Position numbers and translations under genes: made by a program
The notes under the pieces: model-generated
Seen by the model: the letters and a program-made list of their open reading frames with translations, nothing else
Databases searched by the model: none
What the model was told of the DNA's origin: nothing
In this document: positions 42,419 to 53,955 of the stretch, in pieces
Numbering within the stretch: the first letter of the stretch is position 1
Layout of the letters: the number at the start of each line of letters is the position of its first letter
Source of the DNA: Branchipolynoe longqiensis
Lineage: Eukaryota > Annelida > Polychaeta > Phyllodocida > Polynoidae
DNA: 64,000 nucleotides
Assembly: GCA_030323885.1 (NCBI GenBank)
Contig: CM059189.1
Location: forward strand, 52,363,661 to 52,427,660
Reading direction: 5' to 3'

Positions 42419-42602
42419 TACAGTAAAACGTCTCTCACCGATCACCTCCTCAAATCGACCACTCCCCTATGTCCATCGCTTTATTTGGGTTCCCACAATA
42501 CCATTGTTAGGATATTCTAACTCCCTAACCTGCCACCTCCCTAAATGGACCACTGAAAGTCGGTTCCAAGGTCGGTCGATTTAGAGAGGTTTTACTGTAT
42601 TT
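42419..42602. mobile_element. MITE P2, pogo-like CAGTAAAAC termini
   Basis: Left 'ttacagtaaaacgtctctca', right 'agagaggttttactgtat'; interior 'ccctaaatggaccactgaaa'. Same family as 62205-62392. Confidence 0.8.
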
Positions 42603-42919
42603 TAAAAAAGTCACAAGGCAGAGCCAATTGATGTGAGAAACATGTTATATATATATATAATTATGTATATATAATTTACATCCTAATATACCTTAGCTGT
42701 TGACAGGACGTAAAACTCCAACAACCATATAACATCCATGTATATCTAAGGGACTTCAGTTCAGTAAATATATATATATATTATACATATATTAATTATA
42801 TATATTAGGACAAATAATAATACTTCCTGCCTAAGATTTATACCTGCATAATATTATGCGAACTATAAATTACACACATGCATATAGAAGTATATATATA
42901 AACATTATTATTTATTAAT

Positions 42920-43020
42920 ACGGTAAAACCTCTCCAAATCTACCGACCATGAAACCGACTTTGAATGGTTCATTTAGGGAGGGGTTTGGTTTAGGGAGTT
43001 TAAAAAAAATCGTTACAATG
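42920..43020. mobile_element. MITE P3, one half of the P family
   Basis: 'cggtaaaacctctccaaatc' to 'gttacaatggtattgta'; right half missing. Confidence 0.65.
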
Positions 43021-43239
43021 GTATTGTATGTAGTTGGAAAAACAAGAACTAACGACCAGGTTCATTACATTATGTTTATTATGACTTAAATTAACTCACA
43101 AACACGGAATCAAGTACCTGACTCGTTTGAAAAACTATGGAGCCTTCCGGAGAAACGCGGCGCCATGCCTGCCTTAACTGTTAATAGGGCAGCGTGCCCC
43201 AAACCCCAACCCTGCCTCGAGCAGCTGACTGGACGCGCA

Positions 43240-43690
43240 ATATAAGGCCTGGTGCACCAAGTCGCAGCATGATATCAACGACAATGTACGACAAGACGCG
43301 CCACTCGGCGCTTTCCCGTGAAATACAGCAAACAAGGTAATTGGACAGGTCCCCATGCCCAGCCTGACTGTTATACCAATGAAACAAGGGGACAGGTTCC
43401 CTAGCCCACCCTGACTGCTTTACCATCAAATAAAATTACGGCAATTAAAGTGTATTATCTCCTAATATTAATAATGAAAACAATAGTATAGTAAAGTTCA
43501 AACATACTTTAAGCACTTTAATCTGTCATATATAAATAGAATTTGGGATTATGTCTGAGTAAGAAAACTACTAATACACCTGATCAAAGACACACCTTGT
43601 TTGCCATGGGATGGCGCCACTGCATGATTATTTCAGAAATTCGAGTGGCTCGTCTTGTCATATATTGTCTTTGATGATATGTATGTTCGA
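43240..43690. mobile_element. Foldback element, family G, second copy
   Basis: 'cgacaatgtacgacaagacg' near 43278 and 'gtcttgtcatatattgtctt' near 43650; inner 'tgccatgggatggcgccact' matches the copy at 6165-6662 in reverse. It lacks the 5.8S-like segment. Confidence 0.72.
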
Positions 43691-45163
43691 TCGATATTGT
43701 CTTGTCTTACTAGGAGGGAAGAGAAGGACGGTCACAGCTACACCCATCTGTGGGAGTGTGTGCCACTGTGTAAGGCTGAGCACCGGATGGGTAGGTTCTA
43801 CATTGCAAAAAGTAGAAACTACAGTAGAGCACATGCGCTTAGTAGAGTGTAAGTAAATCACCAAGGAAACCACAACCCACTTTTTATTAGCAACTTCCCA
43901 AGTATCAGAAGTAAACCATAACCCATAATACCTTTTGATTAGCAATTTTGCAAGTATCAGAATTTATCTCCAAGTCAGCGCAGAGACAATTTAAAAAAAA
44001 TGGATTGTTGGAGTTAATGGTTGTGCACAGGGCATGTTGAGTATGCAGGGCAGCTACTATATTCCAGAAGTGTAAAAATATGTGAAGTGTCTATTTGCAG
44101 CTGTGAAACAAAACTGGATTTTAGACTCAATTATGTGATAGAGTTGTGTGCAGAATATCTATAATAACTATATTTCCAATCGCAGACAATTGGTCATTAT
44201 AATTATAACTATATATATATCGTTCTTGATCCATTTACTGAAATAACCAAGCAATTTCCAGGTGATTATTGTAATTAACTTTCTGTAAAATAGAATTCGT
44301 TGTTGTGTTTTCCAGTTAAAAATCTATTAATTTCATATTGCACAGTGCATTCATTATACCCAGATTGTGGCAGCTTCTATGAATATAAAAAAACTGGATT
44401 TGATTATCGCAATAATGGCATCATCAGCACAAACATGTTAGTAGTCATGGTTTCATTTTGGCCCAGATGGCTTTTGTTGATTATTTGTGCCTGAACCGGT
44501 GATCTATTGTTTGCGATTTACATCCCACAGTAGTTCGTGAGCAGCTTAAGAATAAGAGAAGAGACCGCGCTACTAATTAAAAGAGGTTGCCCAGTCCAGC
44601 CGAGCCACACTGGCGCCTGCCCTGGACCTGTGTAAAGTATGGAAACTTTCCAAGATGGCGGCAGTCGGGAGGACAGCATCACTTGGGCCGACATCAATTA
44701 ATCACCTATGAGTCTGATCATCCCGACCATTCTTTTCCCCATGCGCAGATCATACAAACTCAGGTTGCATAAATGAATGCGCCTGGGGTGGATAAAACGG
44801 AATATCCTATTCACCATATCAATTTTGACTAATTTTAGGTTCAATTGAAACTGATGAAAGAACAGCTCTGATTGGCCCATTTTGAAAGAGTATATCTAAT
44901 TGGGCCCAAGCATAAGCTGTGATGTCATTGCTCCTGATGCCCCCAGCCAAGACTTGGGGCATTGGAGTCGGATCATTTTGCGAATGGCCCGTGTTTTTTT
45001 CAGGTACACTTCAGGGTGTTCTATTTGAAATTCTGTCGACAGGGATGATTCGAATGGTCCGGACCGTGATAATCGATGACGGCCCCAGTGACGGCTCGCT
45101 CCCCCCGACTGCAGACCTGGTTCCGATGGCACACACCAGGTGTCAGTCTGGTGGTGTGGGTGT
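43691..45163. other. Intergenic sequence downstream of the calponin gene
   Basis: No gene recognised. 45000-45085 shares 'tgttctatttgaaattctg' and nearby words with the interior of K2, hinting at a degraded relative. The 3' UTR of the calponin gene should lie at the right-hand edge. Confidence 0.35.
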
Positions 45164-45346
45164 TTAGTCGAGGATGGACCTGGGTTTGCCCATGCTGATG
45201 CCGGCCTGCGTTGCGCCTGCGTTCGAGCCGTACTGAAGGCTCACGTGACCGTCGCCTGCCCGCAGCTGTTCCTCGGTGAACTCCCGCTTGTTGGCTTCGG
45301 CCATCTTAGGCCCAAGCGTAGGGCCGTCATAGCCCTTGTTCTGGGC
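45164..45346 (-). CDS. Calponin-family gene, terminal exon with calponin repeat
   Basis: Acceptor 'gttcacctatag|GCC'; 60 residues and stop TAA at 45166-45164. Encodes AQNKGYDGPTLGPKMAEANK and the calponin repeat to RSILD. Confidence 0.92.
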   Translation of the reverse strand, partial: AQNKGYDGPTLGPKMAEANKREFTEEQLRAGDGHVSLQYGSNAGATQAGISMGKPRSILD

Positions 45347-48300
45347 CTATAGGTGAACAAAGAGAGGGACATATTACTTTTATTAGATTTTTCACTCTTA
45401 TCGTGATTTTCACCTACACGGGGCGCAACTCATATAATAATACAGCCGCACATATTATTAAAGCTGCATAGTCCGAGGAAAACATCAATTTTTCAAAGCC
45501 AAAACAATTATCTAGATTTGATTCAACTATCTAACTTAGATAATGTTGCACTTATTAAGCATTTGTCGCCACACAGAATGGAATACTGGGGCAATATAAT
45601 AGAACCCGTTACTGCAGAAGTCTATGGCATCAGCTTTGGTGTGCTTGCCAAAATTAATTTGTCAATCGTACACTTCAAATATCTCCAAAATTAGCCATTT
45701 TGAAGTCATTACTTCAAGCCAATGTATGGTAGATTATAACGATCAACCTAATATATTTATCTCATAAAATGATAGAAACTCAAAAAGTCAGACTATGCAA
45801 CATTAAATATAATTAGTGTAAATGATAACTGTATATATACAGAGATTTATATGACATTAGAAATAATGTAAATGCACATATTATTAGTGTAAATGGTAAA
45901 TGTATATATACAGATATTTATATAGCATTGGAAATAATGTAAGATTCTAAAAAAAACAAAAAACCACCGAACCTTCCTTCATGCTCTTTTGTGATGACAG
46001 ATTTTGCATCCCAACATGAATCATGGTCTTACATATGACATACGGCCCCAATCCACAGGGATGTGTTGAACACACCTACAACACACCTCACAAGGCCACT
46101 TGACCAGACACGATGGTCGAATCAGTTGAGCATCCACCTCCCGTTCTGGTAGGTCGTGGGATTCGAACCTCCGAGTTCGAACCCGGGCCGAGTCAAACCA
46201 ATGACTTAAGAATTGATACTTGTCGCTACCTAGCCTGACACTCTGCATTACTGGGATCGGGCAAGGAGCAGTGGAATGAGGAAGACCAATTGTCCATGAT
46301 TGAAATTTTCCCTGCTTAATCAACTTATATTAACTTCGGTGAGGTAAGATATTAATACAAACAAGGAAGCGTATTCTTCAGTGTTATGTGTGGTCTACTC
46401 TAATGTATGGGGCAGAGACATGGACAATCTCTAAGAAAATGTACAAACGTTTAGCAGCATTTGAGATGTGGACTTATCGAAGGATGATGAAAATATCATG
46501 GACAAAGAAGATCACCAACAAAGAAGTTCTCAGAAAAATTAAAAATAAGAAAAGCTTGTTTGCCACTATACAGACAAAGAAACTTATTTATTTTGGCCAC
46601 ATCATTCGTCAGAGTTCAATATACCGTACATTGTTGGAAGGGAAGGTGAATGGCAGCAGAGGGAGAGGGAGACCAAGAACATCATGGTTTACAAATATTT
46701 CACAGTGGACAGGCTTGAATTATTCACAGTCTATCAGAACAGCACAACATCGGGACAAGTGGAGAACCATTGCATCCAACCCTCGACTAGAGGATGGAAC
46801 TATTGATTGATTGATTGATCGGAAGAGAACCAGTGTTTTCAATGTGATATGGCCATAGGTGGCCTAATTGGTAGAGCGTGGGCTTCGCATGCGGAAGGTG
46901 GAGAGTTCAGTTCCCAGTCGAGTCAAACCAATGGCTTTAGAATTGATGATTGTCACTTCCTAGCCTGGTGCTCAGCATTAATAGCATAGGGCAAGGACTG
47001 GTTAGCTCAGTGTCAGGATAATATGTCTTAGTGGGATATCAGGTCATGGTGCTGGCAGCCTGATTTCCCAGTGGAGCAGTACTATAACATTGCCATAAGT
47101 GCGCACTGGCACAAGTCGGTACCCATCCTGATATGACCTTATATATTACCAGGACGTAAAAGTCCAACAACCAACCAGCTTAAGTTAATCAACTCATGTA
47201 CCAAAATATAAATAAAAGGACCCTGTTGAATACAACTAAACCACATCTCACAATGCGCCCGAGGCAGTAGAGGCTGAGGACGACTTGCTTCACGTTGCGG
47301 GCCTCGAACAGATCGGCTGTCTGGAAGATCTCCTCTTGGGGCACGCCATACTTCTTGACGGCCTTCTGGTATGCTGCGATGTTCTCCATCAGCTGGAAGT
47401 TGGACCCCTTCTTCTGGATTCGCTTGACGCTGCCAGGCTTCAGCACATTGATCAACCTGCGGGCAGAAGGGAGGGAAGCTTAGGCGATGTGGGCGGAGAA
47501 CGCTGGGAAGGTCCGAACGCAGTGGCTGAAGCGCGAGTTTGAATCCCAGCCGACTGAAGGCAATGACTTACAAAATCGGTACTTCTCGCTACCTAGCCTG
47601 GCACTCGGCATTAATAGGATAGGGCAAGGACTGGTTAGTACATTGTCAGGATAATGTGAGTATGGAATAATGGGTCATGGTGTTGGCGGACTGGTCTGGC
47701 AGTGGGGCAGAACTGCAAAGTCGCCATGAGTGCACACTGTCACAAGTCGGTACTCATCCTAGATGTTGCTAGGACGTAAACCCCCAACAACCAACCAACC
47801 AACCAATCAAAACTGGGAAAGATGCAGACGGAGAGAAAAGGTGGCGGTTGTATTGCAAGATACTGTGTGGATGTTGTAAAGTAAAGCCTGGTACACACCT
47901 CCCGTTTACGATTCGCGCACTAAAACTCGCAACTCGACCCGACCCGCTTAAAACTGAAAACGGGCCGATTCATTTTCGAATCGCGAATCGCAATCGTAAT
48001 CGGCCGGTTTTAGCCCTAAAACTGAGGTTTTATGCGCGAATCGCTATCGGTAGGTGTGCTAGGGGAGTGCACACCTACCGACTTTTGGGCCGTTTTAGTT
48101 CGTAAACGGTAGGTGGGTGCGGATGAACGGTAGGTGTGTACCTGGCATTAGATACAAGAGTGGTGTAAGCGGAGCGGGCGCCACATAACTATTCGGAAGA
48201 ACAGAAGCTTATGTGTGGAACACATGGAGCCATTGAAGGCGGTTAATACTAACAAAGGTCACGGTGAAAAGGTAGACATGTGCGGCAAGTCTAGCTCGAA

Positions 48301-50025
48301 CCAGGCGGGGGCTGCATTATGGTGCAGGCCCCAATAGCTCTGTGTGCTGGTTGGTTGTTGGAGTTTTACGTCCTGGCAACATCTAAGGTTATATCAGGAC
48401 GGGTACCGACTCATGACAGTGCGCACTCATGTCGACTTTATAGTGTTTCCCCACTGGGAAATCAGGTGGCTGCCAGCATGACCTGATATCCCAATCAATT
48501 CCATTATCCTGACACTGAGTCCACCAGTCCTTGCACTATCCTATTAAAATGCCGAGCCCGAGGCTAGGAAGCGACAAGTATAAATTTGGTTAGTCATTGG
48601 TTTGACTCGACCGGGAAGGAACTCCCGATCTTCCGCACGCGAGGCCCGCGCTCTACCGATTCGGCCAGCGTCCGTTAGCACGGTGTGCAGAGAATGGTGG
48701 TGCTGCGTGAGGTGATTGCGTCGAACATGCAACCTACTACTAGTAGTACAAGGATATGCCCACTGTTCTTTTAGGGCCAACACACTTCTCACCTTACGGA
48801 TACGGTGGCTGAATCGGTAGAGCGCAGGCTTTGCATGTGGAAGGTTGGGAGTTCGAATAAGAGCCTAGTCAAGGTACTGACTTATAAAATTGATACTTGC
48901 CACATCCTAGCCTGGTGCTCGGCATTAATAGGATAGGACAAGGACTGGTTAGCAGAGTGTCAGGATAATGTGACTGAGTGGGATATCAGGTCATGGTGCC
49001 AGTGGCCTGGTCTCCCATTGGAGCAGCACTTTATAGTTGTCACGAGTGTCTACTGTCACAAGTCGGTACCCATCCTAATATGACCATAGATGTTCCTAGG
49101 ATATAAAACAAAACCTCTCCCCTAATTCAATGCACGGTAATGACACCCCCTGTCCAACACACAGTGATTGTTGACATTCCGTTGTTGCCCCACCACACAC
49201 CCTCAGTAGTACAGCGGGTAAGAGCCGTCAGAAGAATCGATTCCGTGACACTGAAAATGTTATGTTAGACATCAACATCATGTTTCCTCGTAGATAAAAG
49301 ATTCACCATGTACTTGTAATACACGGGTGAACGACAACGTAGTGTAAATACAGGCGAAAATAGCTTTAGTATGGAACAGGAAGTAGAAACTCTCGTTCCA
49401 GGATCAAATGGCTACATATATCGGCACAGAGTTGGTGAAATCAGAGAGAATGCAAAAAGACAAGATGGCGGTGATAAAACACCGGCAATTTCACTTTTAA
49501 ATTGCATTAGAGTATATGTTTTATTATATTTTCCAACTGAAAACTAGCAGGTAAATATGAAGACATACATAAAGAATAAATATTGCTTCTTAAATTAAGA
49601 CATTATTCACTTAATTAATTTTCCCAGCATTTCGAAATTCTTCGCCAGCTTTTCTAATGGGTTGGTTTTCACCCCTGTACTGTCAGTACGGGGTGAATCT
49701 TTTATCTAGTTTCTACGTTGCTTAGGAGCCGAGATATGTCAACGTACTTTGAAGGTTGCCATTTTGAAATTCAACATGGCAGACAGTTACCATGGTGATT
49801 GCGATGGGTACCTAGGCTTATATGAATCTACACATTTTAAGCTATCTGTATGCCAATTTTCATGCTTTTGTCAAATTCTGCACTACAGTGCGCATGTGCA
49901 TGGTATACTTACTCGCAAATGACCTGCCCATCCTTAAGAATCTTCTCGAAAGGCTGGTCTCTTGGTATTTTCTTTCCTAGCACCGCATCAATCCAGTCCA
50001 GAACCTCAGCTTTCTGTTCTGCGTC
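45164..50025 (-). CDS. Transgelin / calponin / muscle protein 20-type actin-binding protein (partial)
   Basis: Three minus-strand exons (49913-50025, 47252-47456, 45164-45346) join in phase, giving about 166 residues. The first two encode most of a calponin-homology domain (VLDWIDAVLGKKIP, PFEKILKDGQVICELINVLK, PGSVKRIQKKG, NFQLMENIAAYQKAV, EEIFQTADLFEARNVKQV, SLYCLGRI). The last encodes one calponin repeat (GPKMAEANKREFTEEQLRAG, SLQYGSNAGATQAGISMG) and ends RSILD. One CH domain plus one calponin repeat is the transgelin/Mp20 layout; such proteins bundle F-actin in muscle and other contractile cells. The N-terminal exon, probably 15-30 residues, should lie above 50025 but was not found. Introns contain a D MITE, two SINEs and a LINE scrap. 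Confidence 0.9.
45459..45808 (+). mobile_element. Family D MITE (D6)
   Basis: Left 'aaagctgcatagtccgagga', right 'gtcagactatgcaacatta'; interior 'gttactgcagaagtctatgg'. Lies in the last intron of the calponin gene. Confidence 0.85.
46106..46332 (+). mobile_element. SINE, family A-i head, tail X
   Basis: Head 'acgatggtcgaatcagttga', linker 'ttgatacttgtcgctaccta', then the switch to tail X at 'gagcagtggaatgaggaaga', ending 'cctgcttaatcaactta'. Confidence 0.85.
46361..46820 (+). pseudogene. Non-LTR reverse transcriptase C-terminal remnant with TTGA tail
   Basis: The frame reads KRILQCYVWSTLMYGAETW, FEMWTYRRMMKISWTKKIT, KLIYFGHIIRQSS, GRGRPRTSWFTNISQWTG, and ends in a (TTGA)n simple tail at 46800-46820. 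This is the intact 3' end of a 5'-truncated LINE, different from the RTE at 10.8 kb. Confidence 0.85.
46843..47180 (+). mobile_element. SINE, family A-ii head, tail Y
   Basis: Head 'taggtggcctaattggtaga', ends 'aaagtccaacaaccaacc'. Confidence 0.87.
47252..47456 (-). CDS. Calponin-family gene, CH-domain exon
   Basis: Acceptor 'cttctgcccgcag|G', donor 'CGCATT|gtgaga'. Encodes LINVLKPGSVKRIQKKG through SLYCLGRI. Ends in phase 0. Confidence 0.93.
47500..47812 (+). mobile_element. SINE, family A-ii, head partly deleted, tail Y
   Basis: 'ggtccgaacgcagtggctga' then directly 'gcgcgagtttgaatcccag'; ends in (ACCA)n. Confidence 0.85.
47883..48152. mobile_element. MITE with AAGCCTGGTACACACC termini (M9)
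   Basis: Left 'aagcctggtacacacctccc', right 'ggtaggtgtgtacctggc'; interior made of 'cgaatcgcaatcg' type words and their complements. Confidence 0.78.
48345..48675 (-). mobile_element. SINE, family A-ii, tail Y
   Basis: Full minus-strand copy, 'tggttggttgttggagtttt' to head 'ccgattcggccagcgtcc'. Confidence 0.88.
48790..49115 (+). mobile_element. SINE, family A-ii, tail Y
   Basis: Head 'acggtggctgaatcggtaga', ends 'gttcctaggatataaaacaa'. Confidence 0.88.
49292..49723. mobile_element. Foldback/MITE, family H
   Basis: Inverted ends 'gtagataaaagattcacc' at about 49293 and 'ggtgaatcttttatctag' at about 49722. Interior uncharacterised, containing the palindrome 'cccctgtactgtcagtacgg'. A single end recurs at 54778. 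Confidence 0.65.
49913..50025 (-). CDS. Calponin-family gene, first exon seen
   Basis: Acceptor 'ttttttacag|GAC', donor 'TGCGA|gtaagt'; 37 codons plus two bases. Starts DAEQKAEVLDWIDAV and ends in the split Glu codon of VICE. Confidence 0.9.
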
Positions 50026-50764
50026 CTGTAAAAAACAGATGAGACGTCATGATCATCTCTAGATAAGCAGTCTGCTCTGAACAAAAAGAGAAAAAACCCT
50101 ACAAATTCACATATCCAAACACATTCTGGTTCTAATTGAAGCGTACCTAATTATACCTTTACATTTATGCTGACGTCATTGACAGGGACATAAATAAAGA
50201 TATTTCAATAATTTATATAATGAGGCCAAATAAAAAAAGAATTGGTGATCACCCCCCGCCCGGCCCTGATTATAATAATTTTTTTTGTATCTATTAAAAA
50301 TGCATTTGGCTACAGCACTTAAACTTTCGTAAGCAAACAATCTGTATAACATAGTCACCATGTTATGGTATTTCTTGGTTTAACCCGATATCCAAAGAAA
50401 TACCTTAAAGGGGCAGCAACATGACCAACATAACATTACTAGTGATAGTTACATATTACGTCTACATCATATGCCAGAAAAATAAAAAATAAAAATAAAA
50501 ATCCCCAGCCTGACCCTGATTTGTGTGATCAAACGGATGATCACCAACTTTTTCTTTTATTTGGCATAAACTACATGAAGTAATTAACAAATATGATTAT
50601 CTTTTGTTAATCTTTTGTTGATCTTTTGTCATCTAAAATATCATGTCTCTGCCTGTTTTGTTCTGGGGTGAATGACATCAGCAGGAACTGGTCCATCATA
50701 TTCACAGTGCGCATGTGTCAGGCACGAACGGTCCCTGTCTGCAATGGTCCAATCACTACCTGGT
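50026..50764. other. Upstream of the first calponin exon seen
   Basis: The missing N-terminal exon or promoter should lie here or farther right; I could not identify it. Confidence 0.3.
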
Positions 50765-51155
50765 ATAGAATGGGCGTGATGGCCCAATCGGTAAAGCGCA
50801 GGCCTCCCATGTGGGAGAACAGGAATTCAATTTCTGGTCGAGTCAAACCAATGACTTACAAAAATTGATACTTGTCACTTCCTGGCCTGGTGCTCAGCAT
50901 TAATACGATAGGGTATGGACTGGGCGGCTCAGTGTCAGGATAAAGTGACTGAGTGGGATATCGGGTCAAGGTTGGTTGTTAGAGTTTTACCTCCTGGCAA
51001 TATCTAAGGTCATATCAGGATTACGGTCATGGTACTGGCAGCCTGATTTTCCAGTGTGGTCGCACTATAAATTCACCATGAGGGCGCACTGTTACAAGTC
51101 GGTACCCATCCTGATATGATCTTAGATGTTGCCAGGACGTTAAACTCCAACAACT
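50765..51155 (+). mobile_element. SINE, family A-ii, tail Y, rearranged
   Basis: Head 'gcgtgatggcccaatcggta', body broken near 50970 by an inverted tail piece ('ggttggttgttagagtttta'), then the remaining body and tail. Confidence 0.82.
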
Positions 51156-51540
51156 AATATACCACCAACGAAGAATGAATGCGAACAGAAGCTAATTGCC
51201 GTGCAGTGTGAGGTCGGTTCCGGCAGTAATATGCCCAGCGGGACGCCAGGGTCTGCTTCCGATGGTTTCCGGCGTCAGCTCTGAGCTATGAGCTGTGAGT
51301 ACACGAGCGGTGTCTATATTTAGAACTGCACCCCCCACCACCCCCTCACCAGCCTCCTACATCACCCCCCCATCCCGCCAGGCTCTTACATCAACCCCAG
51401 GCTCTTACATCACCCCCCCCCCCTCAGAACGCCTACGTGTCTGCTTGTAATTGCTTTTCGAACCTTGCTTATCAGCCTTGAAATACAAGAGGACATAGAT
51501 GTACTGTGTGCATTGTGCATAGTTGCACTGTGCAAAGTAA

Positions 51541-51666
51541 AAGTAAAGTTTGTTTTATTTAACGACGCCTCTAGAGTATATTGAATTCTATAATCTGCTA
51601 TTGGATGTCAAACATATGGTCATTCTGACATATTTCTTTATTTAACGACGCCTCTAGAGCACATTG
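51541..51666 (-). mobile_element. SINE family C 3' fragments (two)
   Basis: 'tttatttaacgacgcctcta' occurs at 51555 and 51637; the first is followed by 'ctgctattggatgtcaaaca', matching 27340-27420 in reverse. Confidence 0.75.
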
Positions 51667-51674
51667 TTAGAGTT

Positions 51675-51832
51675 TTACCTCCTGACCACTCCCCTATATT
51701 GATCACTTCATCTGGGTCCAAACAATAACATTGTAAGGATATGCTAACTCCCTAAACCGACCACCTCGCTAAATGGACCACTTAAAGTCGGTCTAATAGT
51801 CGGTCGATTCAAAGAGGATTTATTGTACATTG
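51675..51832. mobile_element. MITE P4, P family, one end damaged
   Basis: 'gaccactcccctatattgat', 'ccctaaaccgaccacctcgc' and 'ttcaaagaggatttattgta'. Confidence 0.6.
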
Positions 51833-52043
51833 TGCCTATGCCTCTGGTTTGTACCAACACAAACACACACACAAACATACATACACACAAAATACAGGAA
51901 AACAAACTACAAATAAAAGTATATGTGAAAGAGGGAGTGTACCTCGTGCTTATATCCATTCACAGTCCCTCTACACGCGCCCAGATACACAAACAGTAGG
52001 TCCTGGGGCCCCAGTGTTACCTCAGCAAACACCTCCCCCTGAC

Positions 52044-52044
<1 letters not shown>

Positions 52045-52076
<32 letters not shown>
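52045..52076. repeat. Poly-C run
   Basis: 32 consecutive C residues; likely length-variable and possibly imprecise in the assembly. Confidence 0.95.
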
Positions 52077-52079
<3 letters not shown>

Positions 52080-52104
52080 CTGAGCAGGCTTTATGGGACT
52101 CACC

Positions 52105-52432
52105 TGGGCCGCATTCAGGGTATGCCTCGGAGGCGCCTCAGAGACGGCTCCACGAAGTGTTTTTTTGGCCTATTTGTGTTCAAGGTGTACCTCGGAGTTG
52201 CCTGAGACGTCTCGCTTTTCAGATATGAGGTAAAAAGCACCTCCAAAATGGCCGCTGAATTCAGTGATTTCAGCCAATCAAAGCTGTCCTTTTCAATTGC
52301 AAATGGCTGCACCCTATGGAGGCTGGCATTTTCGAGGCACCCAACCGGTAAAGTTGTTCAGACTAATGCGACATCCGGAATATCCCCGAGGTGCCTCTGA
52401 GGCGTACTTTGAACGCGGCCCAGGGCGCCAGT
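52105..52432. mobile_element. Foldback/MITE, hAT-like (M8), same family as M7
   Basis: 'ctgggccgcattcagggtat' left, 'ttgaacgcggcccagg' right; interior 'cctcggaggcgcctcagaga'. Confidence 0.75.
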
Positions 52433-52504
52433 CTTCAGTGTAAAACACTTTCGGTCCCAACTTCTTAGCCACAGGGATGAAGGCATGTTGCACAATTAAA
52501 TTAG

Positions 52505-52650
52505 TTTGCTTGGTTGTTGGAGTTTTATGTCCTGGCAACATCTAAGGTCATATCAGGTCGGGTACCGACTGGTGACAGTGCACACTCATGCCGAAATAAT
52601 AGTGCTGCCCCACTGGGAGACCAGGCCACCGGCACCATGACCTGAATTAG
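52505..52650 (-). mobile_element. SINE, tail Y part
   Basis: 'ttggttgttggagttttatg' to 'ccaccggcaccatgacctg'; head absent. Confidence 0.85.
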
Positions 52651-52738
52651 TTAGCCATTGTTAATTAATTATCATCATCTCGGTATGTAAATGACATTGG
52701 TTGAATTAAATTTAATCGTTGAAAGGAAGCTGACTTGT

Positions 52739-53343
52739 TGTATTGACCAATTTCATATGATGTCAGCATGGCTATTTAGGTCAGTGCGCGCGCTGCTTGG
52801 CTGCAGGACAACAACCGGTCACTGCAAACTCAATGGCTATGAGCTCAGAATATCCCAACTTTCAATATTATCTCTGTTTTTAATACTTTCAGAGAAAATT
52901 GCCCTTAAGTTAAATTAAATACTTCAGATCTTCCTCTTCAATCGCGCATTAATATATATTTAATTGACTCAGTGAAAGCTTTAAAATTAATTTTGCTAAA
53001 ATAAATGCTCTGCATAGACATAGCATTGCTGAAAGTTGGGATATTCTGAGTGTCAGTGCCAGTGCATTGTCAATGGTCGTGAGCAATCTTCATACAGAAA
53101 AAGTGAAATATCTCTAAAACTACAAAACTTAGGAACAAACTGCTTGGTACACATATAGAAAACATATTCAACGAATAGATTATATTAAATTTATACGGTG
53201 AGGGTTGTGCATTTCTATTAATTTTTAATAAAATAAACGTTTTGCACTGCACATACTGGCAAACTCAGTGGCAGTGTGCATTCGTTCTGCAGCCGAGCTG
53301 CGCGCGCATACACAATGTTTACAAACATTGAAATAGGTCTATT
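52739..53343. mobile_element. TIR element type I with one core unit (K5)
   Basis: Left 'aatttcatatgatgtcagca' and right 'acattgaaataggtctatt' match the right and left ends of K1 in reverse, so it is the same family. The interior has one core unit ('gtcaatggtcgtgagcaatc', 'aacatattcaacgaatagat'). Confidence 0.85.
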
Positions 53344-53742
53344 TACTCAAGAGGAACGTTATTGGGCGTTTAGTTGGGCAGATATGTGAAATAATTGTGG
53401 ATTTTGTGAAAAAAGCACCAAATTTGCTTCAAACATTACTTAATAGGTGATAAAATGATTTAGATATCATGTCATGCTAAATTTTGTCCCTGACGACCAC
53501 AAATAGCAAAATCCAAGATGGCCACCATCCGAGTCCCTAATATCTCAAAAATGCTGTATCTCTGTGAATGTGAACGATCATAGGAACGTGAATCAAACGT
53601 TCTTTAATATATTTTCATACACGCTGAATCCATTCTAACTACACTTGAATTGATCAAATGCACCAAAACTAGTGCAATTGAAATTGTTATGTTTAAATCC
53701 ATGATGGCAGTGCAAATCGCTCGAACTCGGTGCTGCTCCCCA
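53344..53742. other. Intergenic, nothing recognised
   Basis: No transposon end or coding frame identified. Confidence 0.35.
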
Positions 53743-53955
53743 TTTTTGCATGAACTACAGTGACTGGTGCTGTACATTATACAGCAGGAGCCACTCCCTT
53801 AATTCTACAGGATCGGTGCTGTAACTAATACAGCACTGATCAAACTTAGATTATTTAGACTGTCAATTCCAATAGTAAGATGGCCGGAAGACCAGTGCTC
53901 CAGCGCTGACAAATGTCATATTCAGATGAATAAATACTTTACCCCCAAAAAACAC
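53743..53955 (+). repeat. Family F retroposon copy, longest
   Basis: 'gtgactggtgctgtacatta' through 'gatggccggaagaccagtgc' to 'gaataaatactttacc' and a short A-rich end. The AATAAA placement suggests a retroposed transcript; no tRNA-like head seen. Confidence 0.65.

Noticed and set aside
52045..52076. Poly-C run as a functional element
   Set aside because: More likely simple-sequence expansion or sequencing/assembly noise.
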